This document shows, in pieces, positions 42,135 through 50,382 of a stretch of 64,000 nucleotides of DNA (within the stretch, counting starts at the first letter, position 1; every line of letters begins with the position of its first letter). Location of the stretch: the NCBI RefSeq assembly GCF_028682455.1, contig NZ_JANHLD010000001.1, forward strand, positions 1,054,001 to 1,118,000, in the 5' to 3' direction. The notes below the pieces were generated by a model. That model made no database searches. It had not been told where the DNA came from and saw nothing but the letters and a program-made list of their open reading frames with translations. The stretch is from Pseudomonas putida. GTDB lineage: Bacteria > Pseudomonadota > Gammaproteobacteria > Pseudomonadales > Pseudomonadaceae. A program made the translations under genes and the position numbers.

Positions 42135-43484
42135 ATGCCGGATATCGCGAACAACCCAGTTTCACCCGTGGATGAGCGCTTGCCGTGGCGCCAGCTACTG
42201 ATTTTTGGTGCCCAGCATGTGCTGGTGATGGCGGCATCACCGATTGCCTCGGTCTTTCTGATGGCCACGGCCCTTGGCTTTTCCAGCGAGCTGACGTTGC
42301 AGTTGCTCAGCGCCACCTTCCTGGTCTGTGGCCTGGGGACGCTCCTGCAGTCGCTGGGCCTGCGCGGTTGCGGGGCACGCCTGCCCTTCATCATGCTGCC
42401 AGGGGGCGCGCCGATCATGCTGTTCATTCTGATCGCCCAGCAAAATGGCGTGGCCACCGCATCCGGGGCGGTGATCCTGACGGGCGTGTTCTACTTTCTG
42501 GTGCTTCCGGTGTTCCGGCGGCTGTTGCGGTTCTTCCCCTCGGTGGTGGTGGGCACCATGTTGCTGCTGGTGGCGGTCAACCTGGTCAAGCTGTCGGGCC
42601 AGTTGATCGTCGGCCAACCGGGCAGCGCCAGTTTCGCTGCGCCCCAGCAACTGCTCCTGGCCTTTTTCACCATTGCCGTCACGGTGCTGTGCGCACGTTT
42701 GCTGCGCGGTACGCTGGGCCAACTGTCGATCCTGCTCGGGTTGGTGGGCGGCAGCCTGCTGGCGGTGGCCATTGGCGCATTCGATAGCTCCGGGTCCAGC
42801 CCGTCGTCCTTGCTGAGCCTGCCTACTTTCATGCCGTTCGGAGTACCGCACTTCGATGTGTTCGCCTCGATTCCGCTGATGTTGTTCTGCCTGGTCTCCA
42901 TGGTAGAGGCCACCGGCCAGACCGTGGCCATCAGCGAGGCGGTCGACAAGCCCCTGGATATAGACCGGGATGTGGTACGCACGATCCGCGGGGACGCGCT
43001 GACGTCGATTCTCGGTGGGTTCATGGGCACTTCGCTGATTATCACCAGCGGGGAAAACATCGGCGTCATCCGCGCCACACAGGTTCGCTCACGCTATGTG
43101 ACTGCCGTTTCCGGTGTGCTGTTGCTGGTGTTCGCACTGCTTGCGCCGCTGGCACGCTTGATCGAGGGCGTGCCGGAAGCCGTGGTTGGCGGTACCAGCC
43201 TGATTGTGTTCGCCATTGTCGGCACCATGGGCATCGACATGCTGCGCAAAGTGGACCTGCGCAATCACGGCAACATGTACGTGGTATCGATTGCCCTGGC
43301 GGTCGGGCTACTGCCCATTCTCGTACCTGGCGTCTACAGCCAGTTCCCCAACGGTGTTGCCGGCCTGCTCGGCAACGGCGTGGCCATGGGCGCCCTCACG
43401 GCGGCCGTCATGAACTTCCTGTTCCATTGCGTTGGTCGCCAGCATACCCCGGTTGACGCCAAGGCCAAGCTGATCAACTCCTGA
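42135..43484 (+). CDS. NCS2-family nucleobase (xanthine/uracil-like) permease
   Basis: 449 residues from the ATG at 42135 with GAGGTGG upstream. The layout is that of nucleobase:cation symporter 2 proteins, about 14 helices: PWRQLLIFGAQHVLVM at the start, QSLGLRGCGARLPFIM (the conserved Q-s-x-G), then SMVEATGQTVAISEAVDKPLDIDRDVVRTIRGDALTSILGGFMGTS, in which the E and Q/N residues shape the binding site. Imports a purine, pyrimidine or related heterocycle with H+ or Na+. First gene of an operon with an amidohydrolase and exporter. Confidence 0.92.
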   Translation: MPDIANNPVSPVDERLPWRQLLIFGAQHVLVMAASPIASVFLMATALGFSSELTLQLLSATFLVCGLGTLLQSLGLRGCGARLPFIMLPGGAPIMLFILIAQQNGVATASGAVILTGVFYFLVLPVFRRLLRFFPSVVVGTMLLLVAVNLVKLSGQLIVGQPGSASFAAPQQLLLAFFTIAVTVLCARLLRGTLGQLSILLGLVGGSLLAVAIGAFDSSGSSPSSLLSLPTFMPFGVPHFDVFASIPLMLFCLVSMVEATGQTVAISEAVDKPLDIDRDVVRTIRGDALTSILGGFMGTSLIITSGENIGVIRATQVRSRYVTAVSGVLLLVFALLAPLARLIEGVPEAVVGGTSLIVFAIVGTMGIDMLRKVDLRNHGNMYVVSIALAVGLLPILVPGVYSQFPNGVAGLLGNGVAMGALTAAVMNFLFHCVGRQHTPVDAKAKLINS

Positions 43485-43505
43485 CTCGCACACTAAGGCT
43501 TCTAT

Positions 43506-44903
43506 ATGAACTGCACTGTTTCCAATCACCTGGCGATTTCGCCAGAACACCTTGTCGCGCCCGATCAACTGCTGGCACCCGACTGGATGCTGCTGCCGGA
43601 GGGCCCCCGTCGTGACCACGCCGTGCGCATAGCCAACGGTCATTTCGTGGATGTCGGGCCGCTGGAGCTGCTGCAGGGTCGCTACCCGGGCCATTCGGTG
43701 CGCCGTCTTGAAAACCAGTTGTTGATGCCCGGCTTCATCGATACCCATCACCACCTCAGCCAGAGTTTTGGCAAAGGCCTGGTGTTTGGTGAACCGTCGG
43801 AAATTTTTCGCCGCGTGTGGATTCCCCTGGAAGGCTCGCTCGATACCGACCTGCTGTACCTGACCAGCAAGCTGGCGGCATTCGAGTCGCTGCGTGGTGG
43901 TTTCACCACGGTGTGCGATGCCGGCACTCGTTCCAGGGAAGGTGTCGAAGCGATTGCCCAGGCAGTTCATGAGGTCGGCATACGCTGCGTGCTGGCCAAG
44001 ACCTGCAACGACCTTGAAGGCACGCGTGTGCTCGATGCCGGCCAGGTGCTCGCGGTGGCCGAGCAGCACCTGGCGCAATGGGACAACGACCCATTGATTA
44101 CCCCGTCCCTGGCGATCCCGATCCCGGAGATTGCCACCGACCCCACCCTGGGCGCTGCCTATCGCCTGTGCCATGAGGCGGGAAGGGTGTTCCAGAGCCA
44201 CGTCAACGAACATCTGGTGGCGGTCGAACGCTCTCTGGAGCGTTACGGCGTCCGCCCCCTGGAGCACCTGCACCGGGCTGGCGCGCTCGGGCCCGGGGCA
44301 CTGCTTGCCCACGCCACGCTGCTCACCTCGAACGAGATCTGCGTGCTGCGCGACAGCGGCGCGGCCGTCAGCTACAACCCGGTCGCCAGTGCCTGGAAGG
44401 GCAATGCGGTTGCCCAGGCACACCTGATGCACTGCCTGGGCATTCCCCTCGGCCTGGGAACCGACGGCACCCGTGGCGATGGCTTTCGCCTGCTCGACTA
44501 CGCCGAGGCGGCCCAGCGCTTTGCCCACGGCTTGCCGGTAGGCGACTCGGTGTGTGGCGGCGGCCAGCTCTGGCTAGACATGGGCACCCAGCAGGCGGCG
44601 GACGTGCTTGGGCTGGGCAGGGTGACCGGGCGCATCGCCCCGGGCAAGGCCGCGGATTTCCTGCTGGTGGACCTGGCGGTGCCTGAGTTGCTGCCGTCCT
44701 GGAACCTGACCTGGGACCTGGTGCGGCTCGCCAATCGGGACCAGATCCAGGCCGTGGTGGTCCAGGGCGAGGTGCGCCTGTGGCAGGGCTGGCCCACGGA
44801 CTGGGACGCACGCTCGTTGATGCGCCAGGTGGATGCGCTGGCCAGGCGCGTCGTGGACCAGGCGCCCATCCATAAAGTGCACCCCTTGCCGACTGTGGCT
44901 TAA
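43506..44903 (+). CDS. Amidohydrolase-superfamily deaminase/hydrolase
   Basis: 465 residues. Metal ligands are present: H81-x-H83 (FIDTHHHLSQ), HVNEH and H in LLAHATLL, and the Asp in GLGTDGTRGDGFRLLDYAEAA. It resembles the TrzA/AtzA/8-oxoguanine-deaminase group, which removes amino or chloro groups from N-heterocycles, but the N-terminus and LEHLHRAGALGPG region are not typical of guanine deaminase. It is encoded 21 bp after the NCS2 permease, so it probably acts on the transported nucleobase-like compound. It differs clearly from the second family member at 60210. Confidence 0.87.
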   Translation: MNCTVSNHLAISPEHLVAPDQLLAPDWMLLPEGPRRDHAVRIANGHFVDVGPLELLQGRYPGHSVRRLENQLLMPGFIDTHHHLSQSFGKGLVFGEPSEIFRRVWIPLEGSLDTDLLYLTSKLAAFESLRGGFTTVCDAGTRSREGVEAIAQAVHEVGIRCVLAKTCNDLEGTRVLDAGQVLAVAEQHLAQWDNDPLITPSLAIPIPEIATDPTLGAAYRLCHEAGRVFQSHVNEHLVAVERSLERYGVRPLEHLHRAGALGPGALLAHATLLTSNEICVLRDSGAAVSYNPVASAWKGNAVAQAHLMHCLGIPLGLGTDGTRGDGFRLLDYAEAAQRFAHGLPVGDSVCGGGQLWLDMGTQQAADVLGLGRVTGRIAPGKAADFLLVDLAVPELLPSWNLTWDLVRLANRDQIQAVVVQGEVRLWQGWPTDWDARSLMRQVDALARRVVDQAPIHKVHPLPTVA

Positions 44904-44924
44904 CCGACCTGGAACGAGTGAACG

Positions 44925-45638
44925 ATGAATCTACCCTTCGACCCCCTGTACATCATTGCCGTCGCCGTTGCCTGCGGTGCGCTTATCCAGGGCACAACAG
45001 GGATGGGTTTTGCACTGATCGTGGCGCCGGTGATGGGCTTGCTGGCGCCCGAGTCGTTGCCCATCAGCCTGCTGATACTGATGTTGCCCCTCAATGCCGT
45101 GGTGGCCTGGCGCGAGCGCGAGGCTATCGATTTCAGGGGCAGCTCCTGGATCACCCTGGGGCGTTTCGCCGGCACCTTTGGCGGTGTCTGGATCCTGCTC
45201 TGGCTGCCGCTTTCGCAACTCAACCTGCTGATCGGGGTGTCGACCATAGCGGCGTGCCTGGCGACCTGGATGGCGCCGTCCTTCGTGCCCGGGCGCCGCG
45301 CGCTGATCTCGACCGGGGTGATCACCGGCATCACCGAAACGGCTACCGGTGTCGGCGGCCCGCCGCTGGCCCTGGTGTACCAGCACTCTCCCGTCGCCAC
45401 CTTGAGAGGATCTGTCGCCCTGTGCTTTCTGGTGGGTGAAGTGATCTCGCTGGTAGTACTGGCCCTGGGCGGGCATTTGCACACCGAGCAAGTCTCGCCG
45501 GTGCTGGCCCTGTGCGTGCCCTTGGCACTGGGTGTGGTCGCAAGCTACTGGGCCCGGCACCTGCTCAACGAATCGCGCCTGCGCCGTTTCGTGCTGATCT
45601 TCGCCTTCGTCTCCGGCGCGCTCTTGCTGGTGCAATAA
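44925..45638 (+). CDS. TauE/SafE-family membrane transporter
   Basis: 237 residues, about 7-8 hydrophobic helices. The family's internal GTTGMGFALIVAPVMGLLAP in the N-half and GITETATGVGGPPLALVYQHS in the C-half are both present. The family exports sulfite, sulfoacetate or other small anions, or takes up organics. In this operon it may remove a product or import a substrate. The gap to the amidohydrolase is 21 bp. Confidence 0.9.
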   Translation: MNLPFDPLYIIAVAVACGALIQGTTGMGFALIVAPVMGLLAPESLPISLLILMLPLNAVVAWREREAIDFRGSSWITLGRFAGTFGGVWILLWLPLSQLNLLIGVSTIAACLATWMAPSFVPGRRALISTGVITGITETATGVGGPPLALVYQHSPVATLRGSVALCFLVGEVISLVVLALGGHLHTEQVSPVLALCVPLALGVVASYWARHLLNESRLRRFVLIFAFVSGALLLVQ

Positions 45639-45684
45639 GCAACAAACCCCGCATTCCACAACAAGTACAACAAAGGAATTCGCC

Positions 45685-46941
45685 ATGTTCGCCTTGAAAA
45701 CCCCCACTGTCCGGGCGGCCTTGCTGTGCGCGTCTGCCTGGTCGGCTTTTGCTGACGCCGGTGTGCTCGACGACAGTCAGGCAACGCTGCTGTTGCGCAA
45801 CTACTACTTCGACCGTGACTACAGTGACGCTGGTGCGCCGCAAAGCCAGCGTCGGGAATGGGCCCAGGGTTTCGTCTTCAAAGCCACCTCGGGCTACACC
45901 CCCGGCGTTATCGGCGCAGGCCTGGATGTGCTGGGCCTGCTGGGCGTCAAGCTGGACAGCAGCCCGGACCGCACAGGCACCGAACTGCTGCCCTATGACC
46001 ACGACGATGGCCGCGCGCCCGGCAGCTATGGTCGGCTGGGGCTGACCGCCAAGCTTCGCCTGTCGCGCAGCGAACTGCGCCTGGGCGAGTTGATGCCAGA
46101 CATACCCATCCTGCGTTTCAACGACGGTCGATTGCTGCCGCAGACCTTCCAAGGCGCCATGCTCACCTCGAGGGAGCTTGCACACCTCACCCTGCATGCC
46201 GGCCGGATTCACTCCTTCAGCCCGCGCAGTGCTGCCGACAGCGAAGATCTCTACCCCTCGGTTGGCGGCCGTACGGTTGCAACTGCAACCTCCGACCGTT
46301 TCACCTATGCCGGTGCCGAGTACAGCCTGGGCAAGGATTCAGCACTGGGGCTGTGGACGGCCGAGCTGGAAGACGTCTACCGCCAGAACTACTACAGCCT
46401 CACTCATTACCAGCCCGCAGGTGACTGGACCGTCGGCGGCGTGCTGGGGGCGTTCGATACCCGCGACACGGGGCGCTCGGTTGCTGGGAAACTGGACAAT
46501 CGGGCGGCCTCCCTGCTGCTCTCGGCCGCGCATGGCGGCCATCGGTTCTACCTGGGCCTGCAGCGGATGTACGGGGAGGATGGCTGGGTGACGATCGACC
46601 GCTCGCTGGGCAGCAGCATGGCGAACGACATGTTCGCCAACACGTTCGTCTACGCCCGGGAGCGGTCGTGGCAACTGCGCTATGACTACAACTTTGCAGC
46701 GCTTGGCATACCGGGATTGACGATGTTGATGCGCTACACCCACGGCGACCACATCCACACCGCCGAGACCTCCAATGGTCGCGAGTGGGAGCGTGATGTG
46801 GGGCTGACCTACACCTTCCAGTTTCGCCAGCTCCAGGGGCTCAGCATTCGCTGGATCAACGCGCAAGTGGGTCGGGATTTCGGCGCGAACGATTTCACCG
46901 AAAACCGCCTGATTGTCAGTTTGCCTGTCCAGCTGTTCTAG
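45685..46941 (+). CDS. OprD-family outer-membrane porin
   Basis: 418 residues. A signal peptide (residues 1-23, LCASAWSAFADA) is followed by LDDSQATLLLRNYYFDRDY and the family's characteristic GYTPGVIGAGLDVLGLLGVKLDSS. Later come strand motifs TYAGAEYSLGKDSALGLW, and a C-terminus ending in VSLPVQLF with the terminal phenylalanine. OprD porins give specific entry of small carboxylates, amino acids or dipeptides. Last gene of the LacI-controlled operon. Two interleaved inverted repeats follow the stop. Confidence 0.95.
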   Translation: MFALKTPTVRAALLCASAWSAFADAGVLDDSQATLLLRNYYFDRDYSDAGAPQSQRREWAQGFVFKATSGYTPGVIGAGLDVLGLLGVKLDSSPDRTGTELLPYDHDDGRAPGSYGRLGLTAKLRLSRSELRLGELMPDIPILRFNDGRLLPQTFQGAMLTSRELAHLTLHAGRIHSFSPRSAADSEDLYPSVGGRTVATATSDRFTYAGAEYSLGKDSALGLWTAELEDVYRQNYYSLTHYQPAGDWTVGGVLGAFDTRDTGRSVAGKLDNRAASLLLSAAHGGHRFYLGLQRMYGEDGWVTIDRSLGSSMANDMFANTFVYARERSWQLRYDYNFAALGIPGLTMLMRYTHGDHIHTAETSNGREWERDVGLTYTFQFRQLQGLSIRWINAQVGRDFGANDFTENRLIVSLPVQLF

Positions 46942-46942
46942 G

Positions 46943-46977
46943 GCGTGCAGCCGGGTAGGCGGTGCACGCTTACCCGG
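46943..46977. other. Two interleaved inverted repeats after the porin stop
   Basis: GCGTGCA (46943-46949) pairs with TGCACGC (46963-46969), and CCGGGTA (46951-46957) with TACCCGG (46971-46977). The two perfect 7-bp stems overlap in an A-B-A'-B' order and so cannot form at once as simple hairpins. No T-run follows. It may end the operon or be an RNA switch. Confidence 0.5.
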
Positions 46978-47071
46978 AGGCCTCGAGCGCTTCGCGGTAC
47001 TCGTCATGGACAAGCCTATCCCCCGGTCCTTATGCTCCCCCGACATCACATGAAAAATAACTACAACTTCC

Positions 47072-48799
47072 ATGGATATCGAATTTCCCGCGAGCGCGTT
47101 CTGGCGACGTCTTGCCCGGCCGCGTCGCAGCCTGGTGGCGCGCTATACGCTGCTTTCAATTGTGGTCATGAGCGTGGCACTGATCGCCCTGGCGGTGCTC
47201 TATGAGCAATTGGCCAAGGACTTGCTCAACCGCCTGACCGGCGAACGCCTCGATGCCCAGGCGCTGTCCACGGCGAACCGGGTATCGTCGTTTCTCGATG
47301 ACCGCTTCTACCAGCTGTCGGCCCTGTCCAATCATCCCAGCATGCCGGAGTTCATCGCTGACCAGGCTCACCCGGCCGGCGATGTCGATGCCTTGCTCAA
47401 GCTCGAAGGCGAATTGCCGTTTCTCTACGGTGTGCTGTTTTTCGACGAGAACGAGCGCCTGCTCAAGGTCATGCCGGGGCAGGCGGCCTCGGGGACACCG
47501 TATTGGGAGCGTGAAGGTTGGTCGCTCGACGGCCTGGCGCGACAGACCGTCGGTGATATCGAAGTGATCGGCCCGGTACTCCCCCAGGCGGGGCGTTCGG
47601 GCTGGCTGCTGATCCGCAAGACCATTCGCAACGGCCGCCTCGATCACCGCGTGCGTATCGGCCTGCACCTGCGTCTGGCTTCGATCACCGAGCTGCTGGT
47701 CAGCTCCGGCCTGGGTGGGGTCGTCACGCCACTGCTGCGCGTGCCGGGCGGGGCGTTTCTCGATGCCACCGGGCGCCAGGTCGAGGCGCCGACCGACTTG
47801 CGCGAAGGGCCGGTGATCCTGCCCGGCTGGCAAGTGGTCTTCAGTGTGCAACCTGCGGCAGTGCTCAAACCGCTGGACGACGCCCGCTGGTGGCTGTACC
47901 TGGCGGCCGTCGCGTTCATCGGCTTCATCCTGATCGTGTTCTTCACGCTGTCGCGCCAGCTGCGCGCACGGGTAGGCTCGCTGGTGGAAGGGGCGCATCA
48001 ACTGGCGTCGGGCGACCTCGGCTATCGCCTGGCGGAACAGCCCCACAACGACGAGATCGGTCGGGTCACCCGAGCTTTCAATGTGATGGCCGGGCGCCTG
48101 GCTGATGTCATGGAGCGAACCGTGCGCTCGGAAAACCTTGCGGTGCTCGGCACCTTCGCCACCGGTGTCGCCCATGAGGTGCGCAACCCGCTGGCGACCA
48201 TGAAGACCACCGTGCAGGCCTTGCTGCGGCGCGAGCAGGAAGCGGAAAGGCGCCTGCTGCTGAGCGATCTCTGCGAAGAAATCGACCGCCTGTCCCATGT
48301 CACCAGCGACCTGCTCGAATACGGCCGGCCGCGCCCGGCCGTCCCCCAGGTGGTGGACCTGGCCGCGCTGCTGGCACGCACGGTACGGCGGGTAGCGCCC
48401 GAGGCCGATGCCAAGGGCATCATCGTGACCAGCACGTGCAAACCGGGCCTGCAGCTGTGGGTCGACCCGGACCAGGCCCAGCAGGTCTTTCTCAACCTCT
48501 GTCTCAACGCCATGGAGGCCAGCGCGCCGGGCCAGTGCGTGGCCATCAATGGCCAGGTCTGGGGTGAGCGGGCCTGCGTGACCGTGATCGATCAGGGCTG
48601 CGGCATTCCCGAGGCCGCCCTGCAGCAGGTGCGCCAACCGTTCTTCACCCTCAAAGCCCGCGGCACCGGGCTGGGCCTGAGCATCTGCCAGCAATTGCTG
48701 GAAGCCAACGCATCGCGAATGAACCTTGCGAGTACTCCCGGCGAGGGTACTGTGGTGACCCTGGATTTCCCCACGCCTGCCGCGACTGACCTGAAGTGA
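47072..48799 (+). CDS. Sensor histidine kinase (NtrB-like)
   Basis: 575 residues. TM1 at about 24-44 and TM2 at about 274-294 enclose a periplasmic Cache-like sensor region of about 230 residues (AQALSTANRVSSFLDDRFYQ). HAMP is at about 295-345. The HisKA has H368 in ATGVAHEVRNPLATM, followed by the ATPase domain with N (NLCLNAMEAS), G1 (VIDQGCGIP) and G2 (GTGLGLSICQQLLE). It phosphorylates the regulator encoded 8 bp downstream. The ATG at 47072 has no good SD. Together with the sigma-54 regulator it probably senses a substrate for the ABC/alcohol dehydrogenase operon at 50383. Confidence 0.94.
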   Translation: MDIEFPASAFWRRLARPRRSLVARYTLLSIVVMSVALIALAVLYEQLAKDLLNRLTGERLDAQALSTANRVSSFLDDRFYQLSALSNHPSMPEFIADQAHPAGDVDALLKLEGELPFLYGVLFFDENERLLKVMPGQAASGTPYWEREGWSLDGLARQTVGDIEVIGPVLPQAGRSGWLLIRKTIRNGRLDHRVRIGLHLRLASITELLVSSGLGGVVTPLLRVPGGAFLDATGRQVEAPTDLREGPVILPGWQVVFSVQPAAVLKPLDDARWWLYLAAVAFIGFILIVFFTLSRQLRARVGSLVEGAHQLASGDLGYRLAEQPHNDEIGRVTRAFNVMAGRLADVMERTVRSENLAVLGTFATGVAHEVRNPLATMKTTVQALLRREQEAERRLLLSDLCEEIDRLSHVTSDLLEYGRPRPAVPQVVDLAALLARTVRRVAPEADAKGIIVTSTCKPGLQLWVDPDQAQQVFLNLCLNAMEASAPGQCVAINGQVWGERACVTVIDQGCGIPEAALQQVRQPFFTLKARGTGLGLSICQQLLEANASRMNLASTPGEGTVVTLDFPTPAATDLK

Positions 48800-48806
48800 G
48801 CGACCG

Positions 48807-50153
48807 ATGTCCGAAATACATGTACTGATCGTCGATGATGAAGAGGCGCTGGTGCGCTCGCTGAGCTACGCCCTGCGTGGCGAAGGCATGCAACCGCGCG
48901 CGGCCTACAGTGGCGAGGCGGCGCTGGCGTTGCTGGCCGACAGCACGGTCGAGGTCGATATCGTCCTGCTAGACCTGGGCCTGCCGGGGATGGATGGTAT
49001 CGCCACCCTCGATGCCCTGCGCAAGTGCCGGCCGCAGCTGCCGGTGATCATGATCTCCGCCCATGGCGACACCCGCGCGGCGGTGCAGGCGGTGAAGGGC
49101 GGGGCCACGGACTACCTGACCAAGCCCTTCGAACTGGACGACCTGCTGGCAACCATTCATGGCACCCTCGAGGTGCCCAATGGCTTTGCTGCAGCCCTTG
49201 AAGAGCAGGGCGCCTTGCTGGGGCAGAGCCTGGCCATGGGCAACCTGAAGGCAGCGGTGCAACGGATCGCCCACAGTTCTGCCACGCGGATCCTGCTGCT
49301 CGGCGAGTCCGGTACCGGCAAGACGCTGGTGGCCCAGGCGCTGCACGCCAATAGCGCGCGTGCCGCGCACCCGTTCATCGAGGTCAACTGCGCGGCCCTG
49401 CCGGAGCAGTTGATCGAAGCCGAGCTGTTCGGCTCGGAAAAGGGCGCCTACACCGGCGCCCACCAGAAGCGCATCGGCCTGGTCACCCAGGCCAACAACG
49501 GCACGCTGTTCCTCGACGAAATCGGCGAATTGCCCCTGGCCTTGCAGGCCAAGCTGCTGCACTTTCTGGAGAACGGCCGCTACCGCGCCGTGGGTGCCAG
49601 CCAGGCCAGCAGCGCCGATGTGCGCGTGGTGGCGGCGACCAATCGCGACCTGGCCGACGATGTGCACCAGGGGCGCTTTCGTGAAGACCTGTTCTACCGC
49701 CTCAACGTCATCACCCTGGATATTCCGCCGCTGCGCGAGCGCGGCGACGACATCCTGCTGTTGGCCCGGCATTTCGCCGCGCACCAGGGCAGGGAGGAAA
49801 AGGTCGCGCCCATCGAGTTTCAGGCCGACAGCGCCGCAGCCCTGGTGCGCCATCGCTGGCCGGGCAACGTCCGCGAATTGAAGAACCTGATCGAGCGCCT
49901 GACCATCCTTCTGCCCGGGCAGGCCATCGGCTGCGCCCAGCTTCCGGCGCACATGCAATCAGCCGAGCCCGCACCCAGCTCGCTGTCGGCGCTGGACGAC
50001 CAGCTCGAACGTGCCGAGCGTGAGCTGGTCAACAACGCCCTCAGCCGCAGCGCCGGGCACAAGGGCCTGGCCGCCGACCTGCTGGGGATCTCCCGGCATG
50101 CGCTCAAGCGCCGTCTACAGCGCCTGGGCATCGAGCGCGGCGATGAGCGCTAA
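48807..50153 (+). CDS. Sigma-54-dependent response regulator (NtrC family)
   Basis: 448 residues. Receiver domain 1-120 with phosphoacceptor D56 (LLDLGLPGMDG). The AAA+ domain (about 135-370) has Walker A GESGTGKT, the sigma-54 contact loop GAYTGA in place of GAFTGA, Walker B GTLFLDEIGE and the arginine finger region. C-terminal Fis-type HTH: LVNNALSRSAGHKGLAADLLGISRHALKRRLQRLG. It is the cognate partner of the upstream kinase and faces a good -24/-12 promoter 160 bp past its stop. Confidence 0.94.
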   Translation: MSEIHVLIVDDEEALVRSLSYALRGEGMQPRAAYSGEAALALLADSTVEVDIVLLDLGLPGMDGIATLDALRKCRPQLPVIMISAHGDTRAAVQAVKGGATDYLTKPFELDDLLATIHGTLEVPNGFAAALEEQGALLGQSLAMGNLKAAVQRIAHSSATRILLLGESGTGKTLVAQALHANSARAAHPFIEVNCAALPEQLIEAELFGSEKGAYTGAHQKRIGLVTQANNGTLFLDEIGELPLALQAKLLHFLENGRYRAVGASQASSADVRVVAATNRDLADDVHQGRFREDLFYRLNVITLDIPPLRERGDDILLLARHFAAHQGREEKVAPIEFQADSAAALVRHRWPGNVRELKNLIERLTILLPGQAIGCAQLPAHMQSAEPAPSSLSALDDQLERAERELVNNALSRSAGHKGLAADLLGISRHALKRRLQRLGIERGDER

Positions 50154-50253
50154 CCGCTCAACGGCGCGCGCAGGCTGAGCGCAAGCCGCTCAACATCGCC
50201 TGCCAAACGCCGCGCCGGCCTCCGCCGCGGCGCCCTCAAGCCCCTCTGTGAAT

Positions 50254-50285
50254 CACGCAAAGCCTCGTTCCAGAGCGCTTTCGTG
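50254..50285. promoter_or_regulatory. Possible enhancer site of the sigma-54 regulator
   Basis: Imperfect inverted repeat CACGCAAAGC (50254-50263) and GCTTTCGTG (50277-50285), about 28 bp upstream of the -24 element. Also CCGCTCAAC occurs twice, at about 50154-50162 and 50187-50195, a possible second binding region. Confidence 0.35.
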
Positions 50286-50312
50286 TTATCTCATGCAGCC
50301 TGCTGCAGAGGC

Positions 50313-50327
50313 TGGCACAGCCTTTGC
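50313..50327 (+). promoter_or_regulatory. Sigma-54 (-24/-12) promoter
   Basis: TGGCACAGCCTTTGC has GG and GC separated by exactly 10 bases and matches the TGGCAC-N5-TTGC consensus. It lies 56 bp upstream of the first binding-protein gene and directly after an NtrC-type regulator gene. Confidence 0.85.
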
Positions 50328-50382
50328 GATAACCCCTCTCGCTAACCGACAAGAGGCGTCCCCGAACGCCCCAAGGGATTTT

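Noticed and set aside
46943..46977. H-type pseudoknot
   Set aside because: The two connecting loops are one base each, too short to span 7-bp stems; alternative hairpins are more plausible.
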